A stretch of DNA of 18,326 bases. Source: Betaproteobacteria bacterium. Lineage in GTDB: Bacteria > Pseudomonadota > Gammaproteobacteria > Burkholderiales > Usitatibacteraceae. A program made the translations under genes and the position numbers. Location of the stretch: assembly GCA_025362705.1 (NCBI GenBank), contig JANYFH010000308.1, positions 1 through 18,326 of the forward strand. Direction: 5' to 3'. Below are positions 8,238 through 15,616 of this stretch, piece after piece (the first letter of the stretch is position 1; the number at the start of each line of letters is the position of its first letter). The notes below the pieces were generated by a model. It saw nothing but the letters and a program-made list of their open reading frames with translations. It searched no databases and was not told the DNA's origin.

Positions 8238-8290
8238 AAAAAGCGAAAGCGCCCCTCAGCAATGCACAATTACAGACAAACGTGGAACCG

Positions 8291-8734
8291 TTATTTCTTT
8301 ACCCACTGCCCTTTTTCATCGCGATAAAACCAGCCCGCAGGCAGGCGACTGATCCAGCGCTTGGCAAAGGTGGCGCGTAGATCGGATTCCCATTCTGGCC
8401 GATTGTTGGCGCGGGCGATTTCGCGATAGAGGGTCGCGCGATCCTTGTTCTCCTCGACGAGCAACGCGTCCAGCGCGAGAAGTGCTTTAACATCAATCGT
8501 CGCCGCATCGCGCAGGGCAACGATGCCCTCGTGCGTCAACCCGATGACACCCGCGTCCAGATGGGGCCGCAACTGCGTAAAGCGATTTGCCATGCTTTTC
8601 TTGAGTGACATGATCGCCGGTGAGCTGATATCGAAATCGGCATCTTCTTCAGCAAAGACAAGCTGGGCAGCACCCAAGACCGCAAGTACCACGCAGCACA
8701 ACAGTGTTCGCATCAGTGCACGAATCGCGCTCAT
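8291..8734 (-). CDS. ydbL: YdbL family protein (DUF1318), periplasmic
   Basis: Small exported protein of 147 residues. A signal peptide with a hydrophobic run at about 9-25 and cleavage near VFA at residue 28 is visible. The mature part fits DUF1318, with the conserved middle stretch on Ala/Leu helices and the diagnostic end PAGWFYRDEKGQWVKK, close to the YdbL ending. In E. coli YdbL is encoded with the AsmA-like YdbH and the lipoprotein YnbE, which bridge the two membranes; YdbL is thought to help control YnbE assembly. Here no ydbH is in the window. The start overlaps the stop of the small lipoprotein gene by 4 bases (8731-8734), so the two are co-translated. An internal ATG at residue 8 (8713) is also a possible start. 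Confidence 0.8.
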   Translation of the reverse strand: MSAIRALMRTLLCCVVLAVLGAAQLVFAEEDADFDISSPAIMSLKKSMANRFTQLRPHLDAGVIGLTHEGIVALRDAATIDVKALLALDALLVEENKDRATLYREIARANNRPEWESDLRATFAKRWISRLPAGWFYRDEKGQWVKK

Positions 8735-8916
8735 GATTTCTTCGCGTCCGCCTTGGGCGGGACGGGCTTCGTCACATCTGGCCAGATATCATCGATCACT
8801 TTGTCAGCCGCTTTTTCAGCCGGCTTGGCGGGAAAGAACAGGGTTGACGCGCAACCCGTCATCGCCAGAGTGCTGGCGATGGCAATGCACATAACAAATG
8901 TCTTTCCCTTTTTCAC
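8731..8916 (-). CDS. Small outer-membrane lipoprotein, unknown function
   Basis: A 61-residue lipoprotein. With the GTG start at 8916 the signal has a basic start (MKKGK), a hydrophobic core and the lipobox MTGC ending at C22; Ala after the Cys predicts the outer membrane. The mature part is only 40 residues, Pro/Lys rich, with an acidic DDIWPD patch. I do not recognise the family. A TTG at 8958 would give a longer N-terminus and an ATG at 8892 a shorter one lacking the basic start. None has a strong ribosome site, so the start is uncertain. It overlaps ydbL by 4 bases and follows cysM by 62 bases. By position it may be the lipoprotein partner of the YdbL-type protein. Confidence 0.65.
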   Translation of the reverse strand: MKKGKTFVMCIAIASTLAMTGCASTLFFPAKPAEKAADKVIDDIWPDVTKPVPPKADAKKS

Positions 8917-8978
8917 AGTGTCGTGGACTATCAATATACTTTGATGATTACATTTCAACGCGGCAGGCAGTGTTTGGT

Positions 8979-9878
8979 TTACGCCGGGAAAACGCCGGTC
9001 GAAAGATAGCGGTCACCTCGATCACAAACAATCTGCACGATGATCGCATTCTCATTTTCTTTGGCAATTCGAACTGCGGCAGCCAGGCCACCGCCTGAGG
9101 AAATGCCGGCGAAAATTCCTTCTTCGCGCGCCATGCGACGCGTCATCTCTTCGCTCTCAACTTGTGTCACTTCCAGAATGCGATCGATGCGCGGTCGTTC
9201 AAATATCTTCGGCAAATAGGCTTCCGTCCACTTGCGAATGCCGGGAACGTTTGAGCCGTCAGTTGGCTGCACTCCTATGATCTGCACCGCAGGATTTTTT
9301 TCTTTCAGATAGCGCGATACACCCATGATGGTGCCGGTCGTGCCCATGGTCGCGACGAAGTGGGTAATTTTTCCCGCGGTGTCACGCCAGATCTCCGGGC
9401 CAGTCGTCATGTAGTGCGCTAGCGGATTATCCGGGTTGGCGAACTGATCCAGAATCAAGCCACCGCGCTCACGCTGAATTTCCACTGCCGCATCGCGCGC
9501 ACCTTCCATGCCGATTTTTTGCGGTGTCAATACCAGTTCCGCACCGAATGCACGCATGGTCTGGCGACGCTCAATGCTCAAATGCTCAGGCATGACCAGG
9601 ACCATCTTGTAACCTTTGATGGCAGCTGCCATTGCAAGCGCAATACCCGTGTTGCCGCTGGTGGCCTCGATCAGGGTGTCACCAGGTTTGATATCGCCGC
9701 GTTCCCGGGCACGCGAAATCATCGACATCGCCGGTCGATCCTTTACCGAGCCAGCGGGATTGTTTCCCTCCAGCTTGGAGAGGATTGTGTTCGACGTGTG
9801 GACGCCGTCATTGGCAGGAATACGTTGCAGTTTCACCAGCGGCGTATTGCCGATGAACGATTCAATGGTCAGATTCAT
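8979..9878 (-). CDS. cysM: Cysteine synthase B (O-acetylserine sulfhydrylase)
   Basis: Pyridoxal-phosphate enzyme of 299 residues that makes cysteine from O-acetylserine and sulfide; the B isozyme can also use thiosulfate to form S-sulfocysteine. It is cytoplasmic. The cofactor Lys is K46 in NPAGSVKDRP, and the phosphate/substrate loop TSGNTG is at 73-78. The B-type features are VPGIRKWTEAYLP and the end CDRGDRYLSTGVF, which separate it from CysK. It lies 8 bases after the cysB-like gene, so the two are probably one transcript and the regulator may control its own neighbour. No strong ribosome site was seen before the ATG. The sequence looks complete. Confidence 0.95.
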   Translation of the reverse strand: MNLTIESFIGNTPLVKLQRIPANDGVHTSNTILSKLEGNNPAGSVKDRPAMSMISRARERGDIKPGDTLIEATSGNTGIALAMAAAIKGYKMVLVMPEHLSIERRQTMRAFGAELVLTPQKIGMEGARDAAVEIQRERGGLILDQFANPDNPLAHYMTTGPEIWRDTAGKITHFVATMGTTGTIMGVSRYLKEKNPAVQIIGVQPTDGSNVPGIRKWTEAYLPKIFERPRIDRILEVTQVESEEMTRRMAREEGIFAGISSGGGLAAAVRIAKENENAIIVQIVCDRGDRYLSTGVFPA

Positions 9879-9886
9879 GTTCCAAA

Positions 9887-10783
9887 TTACCGTGATTGCA
9901 AAATCGACGGAAAGCTTGCGATGAAATCCTTGACGAAGCCCCGCAGGTAAGTGCCACGGCGCGTCGCAAGTTTGGTGGTGCGTTCTGGAAATAATTTGCT
10001 GCCGTCAAGCGAGACCAAATCGAAATCGCGTTCTGCATCCATCGCGACACTCGCGATAATGCCGATGCCCATTCCCTGGCGCACGTAAGTCTTGATCACA
10101 TCGGTATCGATTGCGGTGAGCACAACATTGATTTCGACACCGGCATTGGCGAAAGTTTCATCGAGTGCACTGCGCCCCGTGAACGCTGCGTCGTAAGTAA
10201 CGATCGGGTAAGCGGCAATTTTGGCAAGCGTTAAACGTTTCTCACTTGCCAGCGGATGATCTTTCGGCACCACCACGCAGTGATACCAGCGATACAAAGG
10301 CTGGGTGATGAGCTCCGGATAGCGATCTAGCGTTTCAGTTGCAATCGCGATATCCGCTTCGCCGGAAATTACCCGCTCCGCCAATTCGCGCGGGCTACCC
10401 TGCTGGATTGACAAACGCACGTCCGGATATTTCGCTGTGAAGGCCTTGATGGCTGGCGGCAAAATGTAGCGGGCCTGCATATGCGTGGCGGCGATGGTCA
10501 GTGTGCCCTCGCCCGCCTTCACAAATTCCTGACCGACGCGCTTGATGTTTTCCACTTCCGCCCACAACCGCTCGGCAATTTCAAGCACGCTCACACCTGC
10601 TGGCGTCAACGCGGTCAGGCGCTTGCCCTGGCGTACAAAAATTTCCACGCCGAGTTCGCTCTCAAGTTCACGCACCTGCCGTGACACACCGGGCTGCGAC
10701 GTGTGCAGCGCTTCGGCGGCGGCTGACAAGTTCAGCTTGTGTCGGGCGATCTCGCGAACGTAGCGGATTTGCTGGAGGTTCAT
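9887..10783 (-). CDS. cysB: LysR-type regulator, CysB-like (divergent)
   Basis: LysR-type activator of sulfur assimilation, 298 residues. The winged helix-turn-helix is at about 1-60, with LSAAAEALHTSQPGVSRQVREL. The effector domain starts near 90. It is CysB-like by TIAATHMQARYILPP, QQGSPRELAERVISGEADIAIATE and the following YPEL segment. Ligand-pocket residues T100, Q103, T149 and T202 match E. coli CysB numbering as I recall it, but position 102, Thr in E. coli, is Met here. The C-terminus is also about 25 residues shorter than E. coli CysB. It could be a true CysB or a Cbl-like paralogue with changed sensing. It is directly upstream of cysM. Confidence 0.85.
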   Translation of the reverse strand: MNLQQIRYVREIARHKLNLSAAAEALHTSQPGVSRQVRELESELGVEIFVRQGKRLTALTPAGVSVLEIAERLWAEVENIKRVGQEFVKAGEGTLTIAATHMQARYILPPAIKAFTAKYPDVRLSIQQGSPRELAERVISGEADIAIATETLDRYPELITQPLYRWYHCVVVPKDHPLASEKRLTLAKIAAYPIVTYDAAFTGRSALDETFANAGVEINVVLTAIDTDVIKTYVRQGMGIGIIASVAMDAERDFDLVSLDGSKLFPERTTKLATRRGTYLRGFVKDFIASFPSILQSR

Positions 10784-11041
10784 TATGGGCGATATAACGA
10801 AATGCGATGATTAGTGATTGTAAAGGTATTTTTGTTATTATATTGTCCCGATAGTTCGCCCACTCATAGAGGCATTGAAGACACTAGCACTGGCGCACTT
10901 CTTCATGCGTTTTTGCCACTCGTACCGCACACTAGACTTTGCCTAAATACTCGAGCGTGAAAATATGTATCTGCACGTGGGAACATCTTCAGCTTGTCGC
11001 CAAGCCAATAAGTACACGCAGCGATCCAGAATTTCAGGCGT
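10784..11041. other. Gap between cysB and the comEA terminator
   Basis: No gene is supported in these 258 bases. Near the cysB end there is an AT-rich block with a perfect minus-strand TATAAT (10837-10842) that could be the cysB -10 box; the sequence at the -35 position (near AGTGGG) is poor, which would fit an activator-dependent promoter. The rest shows no tRNA, hairpin or repeat of note. Confidence 0.4.
10837..10842 (-). promoter_or_regulatory. Candidate -10 box for cysB-cysM
   Basis: Perfect TATAAT on the minus strand, about 54 bases before the cysB ATG, in an AT-rich block. There is no good -35 match at 16-18 bases, so this is only a candidate. Confidence 0.35.
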
Positions 11042-11073
11042 AAAAAAGCCCCGCAAATTCTGCGGGGCTTTTT
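11042..11073 (-). terminator. Intrinsic terminator after comEA (bidirectional)
   Basis: Perfect 8-base GC-rich stem, GCCCCGCA (11048-11055) with TGCGGGGC (11061-11068), a 5-base loop, and A6/T5 tracts on either side. On the minus strand it ends in TTTTTT and lies 24 bases past the stop of the comEA-like gene, so it should end that transcript before cysB. The symmetry means it can also stop plus-strand transcription. Confidence 0.93.
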
Positions 11074-11096
11074 CGTTTTCGACTTGCTTGACCGAA

Positions 11097-11861
11097 CTAC
11101 TTCTTCGGTGCGTCAGCTTTTGCGTCGTCTTTCTTTGCATCAGCAGCTTTCGCTGGCTTGTCAGACTTCGCATCGGCTTTGGCCTTTGCAGCTTTGTCTT
11201 CTTTTGCTTTCTTGTCAGCTTCAGCTTTGGCTTTCTTTTCTTCTGCGGCTTTGGCAGCTTTGTCAGCTTTTTCTTTCTTGGCGGCTTCAGCTTTTTCTTT
11301 CTTTTCAGCAGCTGCAGCGGCTTTCTTCTCGGCAGCCGTTTCTTTCTTGGCTGGAGCAGCTTCTTTTACGTCAGCTTTTTTCGCATCGGCGGCAACTGCT
11401 TTTTCTGCTTTCTTGGCAGGAGCAGCGTCTTTTGCGGGAGCAGGAGCGGCTGCAGGGGCAGCGGCAGCTTTGGCTGGTGCGGCGGCAGCAGGTGTAGCGG
11501 CAGCGGGAGCAGGAGCAGCGGCTTTAGCAGGAGCGGCAGCAGCAGGTGCAGCAGGTGCAGCAGCGGCTGGCTTGGCTTCAGCTTTCTTTTCGACAACAGC
11601 AGTGGTCTTGCCGGTCAGCGTTGCGTCAGCGCCCATTGCCTTCAGCGTGCCTTCACCAATACCAGGAACCTTATCGACATCGGCCATTGTTTTGAACGGG
11701 CCATTCTTGGTGCGGAAATCAATGATTGCCTGCGCTTTGACTTCGCCGACGCCCTTTAAGGTCATCAACTCTTCTTTTGTTGCGGTGTTCACGTTTACAG
11801 CAGCGAACGCGATTGAGATCGACGCAAAAAACGCGGCGACTATGGCGAGGATTTTCTTCAT
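11097..11861 (-). CDS. comEA: ComEA-like helix-hairpin-helix protein with Ala/Lys/Pro-rich tail
   Basis: Exported DNA-binding protein of 254 residues. A signal peptide ends at about residue 20 (AFA). A tandem helix-hairpin-helix domain follows at about 22-82, with hairpins LKGVGEVKAQAI (35-46) and VPGIGEGTLKAM (65-76), typical of ComEA, which binds incoming DNA in the periplasm during natural transformation. Residues 92-254 are low-complexity, first Ala/Pro/Lys, then alternating Lys, Ala and Glu/Asp, like histone H1-type tails. Usual ComEA proteins are far shorter (roughly 90-120 residues), so the tail is the odd feature. It may bind DNA or the wall without sequence preference, or act as a spacer. 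GGAG lies 5 bases before the ATG. A strong terminator follows. Confidence 0.82.
   Translation of the reverse strand: MKKILAIVAAFFASISIAFAAVNVNTATKEELMTLKGVGEVKAQAIIDFRTKNGPFKTMADVDKVPGIGEGTLKAMGADATLTGKTTAVVEKKAEAKPAAAAPAAPAAAAPAKAAAPAPAAATPAAAAPAKAAAAPAAAPAPAKDAAPAKKAEKAVAADAKKADVKEAAPAKKETAAEKKAAAAAEKKEKAEAAKKEKADKAAKAAEEKKAKAEADKKAKEDKAAKAKADAKSDKPAKAADAKKDDAKADAPKK
11539..11565. repeat. 9-base tandem repeat inside the comEA tail
   Basis: GCAGCAGGT occurs twice in direct succession (11539-11547 and 11548-11556), then a degenerate third copy. It encodes part of the Ala/Pro tail. It is prone to replication slippage in whole codons, so tail length may differ between strains. Confidence 0.6.
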
Positions 11862-12284
11862 AAATACTCCATGAGTGAGTGAGATAAAAACATACTTTGC
11901 CCCGACTGCCTCGCCTTTTTATGGAAAGCGTGCTGCTTCGGTGCGGTTCTTTTTTTGCTGATCGTTACAACCCGTTACACGAACCGCACTCGCTAAAACG
12001 AGCACTGAGTCAAGTGGTTGACAAGGTTGACGCTAATCACGGGACACAAGAGATATGTTTCTCTTTTGGCCGCAAAAGCGTGAGAGGAACTGCGTATTAC
12101 GTAATGCCCTCCGACTGCGCAAAAACATTCGTTTCATTTGCGCGCATTTGAGTTTAGGGAGCTCCCGCCAAACGCAAATCCGGCAAACTTATTGATTATA
12201 TGAAAGTTTTTGCGAAAAAGCTAGTGCGGCGACCAGATTTGCACATGCGCGTTCAATGAGGCATTCAGGCGGGTACCGGAAAAA
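11862..12284. other. 423-base gap between hldD and comEA with palindromes
   Basis: No gene is supported; a plus-strand reading of 84 codons (11897-12151) has no family features. It should hold the comEA promoter. Visible structure: the palindrome GGGAGCTCCC (12157-12166) inside a larger imperfect inverted repeat (about 12138-12176), a 6-base hairpin CTTTTG/CAAAAG (12063-12078), CTCG/CGAG arms around 11990-12003, and a minus-strand TATAAT (12195-12200). No intrinsic terminator was found after hldD. Confidence 0.5.
12195..12200 (-). promoter_or_regulatory. Candidate minus-strand -10 box upstream of comEA
   Basis: Perfect TATAAT on the minus strand about 335 bases before the comEA ATG, preceded by T- and A-runs but no clear -35. 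If active, it would give comEA a long structured leader or start a small RNA. Confidence 0.25.
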
Positions 12285-13283
12285 CTACGCACCTTGCGCT
12301 GCGAGCCAAGGGAAGTAGCGGGAAACGCCCTCTTCCACCGTCAAAAACGGCGCCTGGTAGCCAGCCGAGCGCAAATTGGTGAGATCGGCCTGGGTAAAAC
12401 TCTGGTATTTGCCTTTGAGGGCCTCCGGAAACGCGATGTATTCGATCAGACCTTGCGCAGTCATTTCTCCCAGTGTCATCGCCGATTTTCCGTCAAGCCC
12501 ACGGTAGGCATTGAGACTGGCCACTGCCACATCGTTAAAGGTTTGGCTGCGCCCGGTGCCGAGATTGAAAATGCCGGACACGTTTTCGTTATCAAGAAAG
12601 TACAGATTGACCCTGACCACGTCTTCAATAGACACAAAATCGCGCCTCTGTTCACCGTTGGCGTAACCATCGTTGCCCTCAAAAATTTTTATCTTGCCGG
12701 TCGCACAGTACTGATTGAAGAAGTGAAACGCAACAGATGCCATGCGACCCTTGTGCGATTCTCGCGGACCGTACACATTGAAATAGCGAAATCCTGCAAT
12801 CTGCGCGCTCGCATCGGCGAAGCGTGGGCGCATAGCCTGGTCAAACAGGAATTTCGAGTAACCGTAGACGTTCAACGGCGCTTCACATTCCCGCGACTCG
12901 GCGAAGATTTTTCCACCGCCATAAACCGAGGCGGACGACGCGTAAATAAACGGTACCGCTTCTTCCTGGCACCATTCCAGCAGCGACAGCGAATAACGGT
13001 AGTTGTTTTCCATCATGTAGCGGCCATCGGTCTCCATCGTATCCGAGCAGGCTCCCTGGTGGAGCACGGCTTCGATATCTCCACCGAGTTCACCGGATTC
13101 GACGACGTCGAGAAAATCCTGTTTGTCGACATATTCGGCGATCTCGCAATCGACCAGGTTCTTGAATTTGTCGGCCTTGGTGAGATTGTCCACGGCCACG
13201 ATATCTGTAACACCGCGTGCATTAAGCGCTTTGACTAAGTTACTGCCGATAAATCCGGCTGCGCCGGTAACGATGATAGTCAT
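12285..13283 (-). CDS. hldD: ADP-L-glycero-D-manno-heptose 6-epimerase
   Basis: Cytoplasmic extended short-chain dehydrogenase of 332 residues that epimerises ADP-D,D-heptose to ADP-L,D-heptose for the LPS inner core. The NADP-binding TGAAGFIG is at 6-13. The active site reads S116 in ASSASV, Y140 and K144 in NVYGYSK, and K178 in PRESHKGRM, all at the positions I remember for the E. coli enzyme. The conserved HQGACSDTMETDG and GEQRRDFVSIEDVV segments support the assignment. It lies 29 bases after the heptose kinase gene on the same strand, so two steps of one pathway are adjacent. The ATG at 13283 has a weak GGA ribosome site. Confidence 0.96.
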   Translation of the reverse strand: MTIIVTGAAGFIGSNLVKALNARGVTDIVAVDNLTKADKFKNLVDCEIAEYVDKQDFLDVVESGELGGDIEAVLHQGACSDTMETDGRYMMENNYRYSLSLLEWCQEEAVPFIYASSASVYGGGKIFAESRECEAPLNVYGYSKFLFDQAMRPRFADASAQIAGFRYFNVYGPRESHKGRMASVAFHFFNQYCATGKIKIFEGNDGYANGEQRRDFVSIEDVVRVNLYFLDNENVSGIFNLGTGRSQTFNDVAVASLNAYRGLDGKSAMTLGEMTAQGLIEYIAFPEALKGKYQSFTQADLTNLRSAGYQAPFLTVEEGVSRYFPWLAAQGA

Positions 13284-13312
13284 ATTTTTCCAGCAAAATA
13301 AATGAAACGAAT

Positions 13313-14254
13313 TTAGCCCAACGACAAGATCAATTCATCCCGCGAAACCGTAGCCGTTCCCAGTTTGCCGACGACAACACCTGCTGCGCGATTGGCAATA
13401 CGCACCGCTTCGGGCATCTCGACCCCTGCGGCCATCATCAATCCCAAAGTCGCGATCACCGTATCGCCCGCGCCGGACACGTCGTACACCTCCTGCGCCT
13501 GCGTGGGCTCATGCATGGCGCCAGCGCTTGAAAATAGTGACATGCCTTCCTCGGAACGAGTTACAAGTAATGCTTCCAGGTCGAGCTCCGAGCGAAGCGC
13601 TTCAGCGCGCATCGCGAGATCGGATTCATCTTTCCAGCGGCCAGCCACCTGCCTGAATTCACCGCGATTGGGTGTCAGCAGCGTCGCACCCCGATAACGT
13701 GCGAAGTCATCACCTTTGGGGTCGACGAGAATGCGCTTGCCATGTGCCTTCGCCGCTTTGATCATTTTGGAAACATGCGTCAAACCACCCTTGCCGTAAT
13801 CGGACAAAATAACAATATCAACGCTGTCGACAAGCGACTCGAAATCATCAAGCTTATCTTCCAGCACTTCGCGCGAAGGCGGTGTCTCGAAATCGATGCG
13901 CAACAATTGTTGCTGTCGTCCGATAACGCGCAGTTTCACCGTAGTGGGCAATTGCGCGTCTTTGTGAAAAAGCGTGGTGACATGCTCCTTTTCGAGCAAC
14001 GCTGCCAGCGAGCGCCCGGCTTCATCGTCACCGACCACAGAGAGCAATGTTGCCTTGCCACCGAGCGAAGCAATATTCCGCGCCACGTTTGCAGCACCGC
14101 CAGGACGTTCCTCGGTACGCTGAATGTGAACCACCGGCACCGGTGCTTCCGGTGATATGCGCGAGACATCGCCAAACCAGTAACGGTCGAGCATGACGTC
14201 CCCCACGACAAGTACGCGTGCGTTTGAACAGTCCGGAACGCGGAGCGATGGCAT
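13313..14254 (-). CDS. rfaE1: D-glycero-beta-D-manno-heptose-7-phosphate kinase
   Basis: PfkB-type sugar kinase of 313 residues that phosphorylates heptose-7-phosphate to the 1,7-bisphosphate in the ADP-heptose pathway. Seen: the early glycine motif GGAANVARN at 52-60, YGKGG near 153-157, and the ATP/anion-hole motif DVSGAGDT with catalytic D264. E. coli HldE is a two-domain protein that also carries an adenylyltransferase; this protein ends after the kinase fold, so the transferase (HldC/RfaE2) must be encoded elsewhere, which is normal for many betaproteobacteria. The start follows the ugd stop by 6 bases with no strong ribosome site, suggesting coupled translation. Confidence 0.93.
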   Translation of the reverse strand: MPSLRVPDCSNARVLVVGDVMLDRYWFGDVSRISPEAPVPVVHIQRTEERPGGAANVARNIASLGGKATLLSVVGDDEAGRSLAALLEKEHVTTLFHKDAQLPTTVKLRVIGRQQQLLRIDFETPPSREVLEDKLDDFESLVDSVDIVILSDYGKGGLTHVSKMIKAAKAHGKRILVDPKGDDFARYRGATLLTPNRGEFRQVAGRWKDESDLAMRAEALRSELDLEALLVTRSEEGMSLFSSAGAMHEPTQAQEVYDVSGAGDTVIATLGLMMAAGVEMPEAVRIANRAAGVVVGKLGTATVSRDELILSLG

Positions 14255-14260
14255 CAGTGG

Positions 14261-15592
14261 CTACGAAAATTGCGTGCGGCCGATCGGATAGTACTCAAAG
14301 CCAAGTTCGCGCATCGCTTCTGGCTCGTACAAATTTCGTCCATCAAATACAACAGGCAATTTCAATGCTGCTTTCATTGCGGCGAAATCCGGTGCACGGA
14401 ACGTTTTCCACTCCGTCACGATGGCGAGCGCATCAACACCAGTCAACGCTTCCATCGGACCGCTTGCGAATTTGACGCTTGGGTTATCGCCTAACAAGTG
14501 CTTTGCCTCGGCAAGTGCAACCGGATCAAAGGCAATAACCTTCGCACCGCGCTTGACCAGGTCTTCGATCAACACCAGGCTGGGTGCCTCACGCATGTCA
14601 TCGGTATTTGGCTTGAACGCCAGCCCCCACAGCGCGATTGTCTTTCCGGAAAGATCTTCACCAAAGCGTTTGACGATCTTTTGTGTGAGCACATGTTTTT
14701 GCGCGTAGTTGACACGCTCCACAGCATCGAGCAACTTCAAGTTCATGCCTGCAGAAGTGGCAGTGCGTTGCAAAGCCTGTACATCTTTCGGGAAACACGA
14801 CCCGCCGTAACCGATGCCAGGATAGAGAAAGTGGTAGCCAATGCGCGGATCGGAACCCATGCCTTTGCGCACAGATTCGATATCCGCACCGAGCAGTTCA
14901 GCCAATAGCGCCAGCTCGTTCATGAAAGAAATTCGCGTCGCGAGCATTGCATTCGCAGCGTATTTCGTCAGTTCAGCCGATCTCACATCCATCACCATAA
15001 TGCGATCATGATTGCGCTGAAACGGCGCGTACAGTTTGCGCATTGCTTCGATTGCATCAGCGTCATCAGCACCGATGACGATACGGTCCGGCCGCATGAA
15101 ATCTTCTACCGCTGCGCCCTCTTTCAAGAATTCAGGATTGGATACAACGGAAAATTTCACATCGGCATTGCGTTTCTTCAACTCATCCGCGATAGCCGCG
15201 CGAACCTTGTCGGCGGTGCCAACGGGAACCGTCGATTTGTCCATGACAATTTTTGGTGATGTCATTAGTCGGCCGACGTTGCGCGCGGCTGCGACGACGT
15301 ACTGCAGGTCAGCTGAACCATCCTCTCCCGGCGGCGTTCCCACGGCGATGATCTGGATGTCCCCAAAGGCAACACCGAGGGCAATGTCGGTGGTGAAATG
15401 CAGTCGCCCTGCGGCAACGTTGCCGGCCACCATCTCCTTCAGGCCCGGCTCGTAAATCGGTATGCCGCCGGATTTCAGCGTTTCGATTTTCTTTGGGTCA
15501 ATGTCCATGCACAACACCTGGTTGCCGACATCCGCAAGGCACGCGCCGGTAACGAGGCCAACGTAGCCGGTTCCAATGACAGTAATTTTCAT
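14261..15592 (-). CDS. ugd: UDP-glucose 6-dehydrogenase
   Basis: Cytoplasmic enzyme of 443 residues that oxidises UDP-glucose twice to UDP-glucuronate, a precursor of capsule, exopolysaccharide and of aminoarabinose for lipid A. The N-terminal NAD fold has VIGTGYVGLVTG at 5-16. Catalytic residues are K210 and N214 in TKYAANAML, C266 in GYGGSCFPKD, and D270; the spacing equals that of the streptococcal enzyme with a constant offset of 6. The central dimer helix and the C-terminal UDP-sugar domain (WGLAFKPNTDDMREAPS) are complete. It sits between pyrF (24-base gap) and the heptose kinase (6-base gap). Confidence 0.96.
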   Translation of the reverse strand: MKITVIGTGYVGLVTGACLADVGNQVLCMDIDPKKIETLKSGGIPIYEPGLKEMVAGNVAAGRLHFTTDIALGVAFGDIQIIAVGTPPGEDGSADLQYVVAAARNVGRLMTSPKIVMDKSTVPVGTADKVRAAIADELKKRNADVKFSVVSNPEFLKEGAAVEDFMRPDRIVIGADDADAIEAMRKLYAPFQRNHDRIMVMDVRSAELTKYAANAMLATRISFMNELALLAELLGADIESVRKGMGSDPRIGYHFLYPGIGYGGSCFPKDVQALQRTATSAGMNLKLLDAVERVNYAQKHVLTQKIVKRFGEDLSGKTIALWGLAFKPNTDDMREAPSLVLIEDLVKRGAKVIAFDPVALAEAKHLLGDNPSVKFASGPMEALTGVDALAIVTEWKTFRAPDFAAMKAALKLPVVFDGRNLYEPEAMRELGFEYYPIGRTQFS

Positions 15593-15616
15593 AAATTAGT
15601 TTGTGGTGTAAAAAAT

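Noticed and set aside
8233..8260. Terminator between the alcohol dehydrogenase and ydbL
   Set aside because: GCTGA/TCAGC arms and a minus-strand T-run exist, but the inner stem has only three GC pairs plus wobbles; too weak to call.
10965..11759. Plus-strand reading frame of 264 codons with Phe/Ser/Gly runs
   Set aside because: It reads through the strong terminator and the antisense of comEA; low-complexity shadow.
11158..11874. Long plus-strand reading frame of 238 codons across the comEA gene
   Set aside because: It is the antisense of the Ala/Lys/Pro-rich tail; its Ala/Ser/Phe-rich product is a mirror of codon bias, with no ribosome site or family features.
11897..12151. Possible 84-residue plus-strand protein in the hldD-comEA gap
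   Set aside because: No ribosome site, no domain or membrane pattern, and it opposes the probable comEA promoter.
12294..13238. Plus-strand frame of 314 codons opposite hldD
   Set aside because: hldD is unmistakable on the minus strand; the opposite frame is a shadow.
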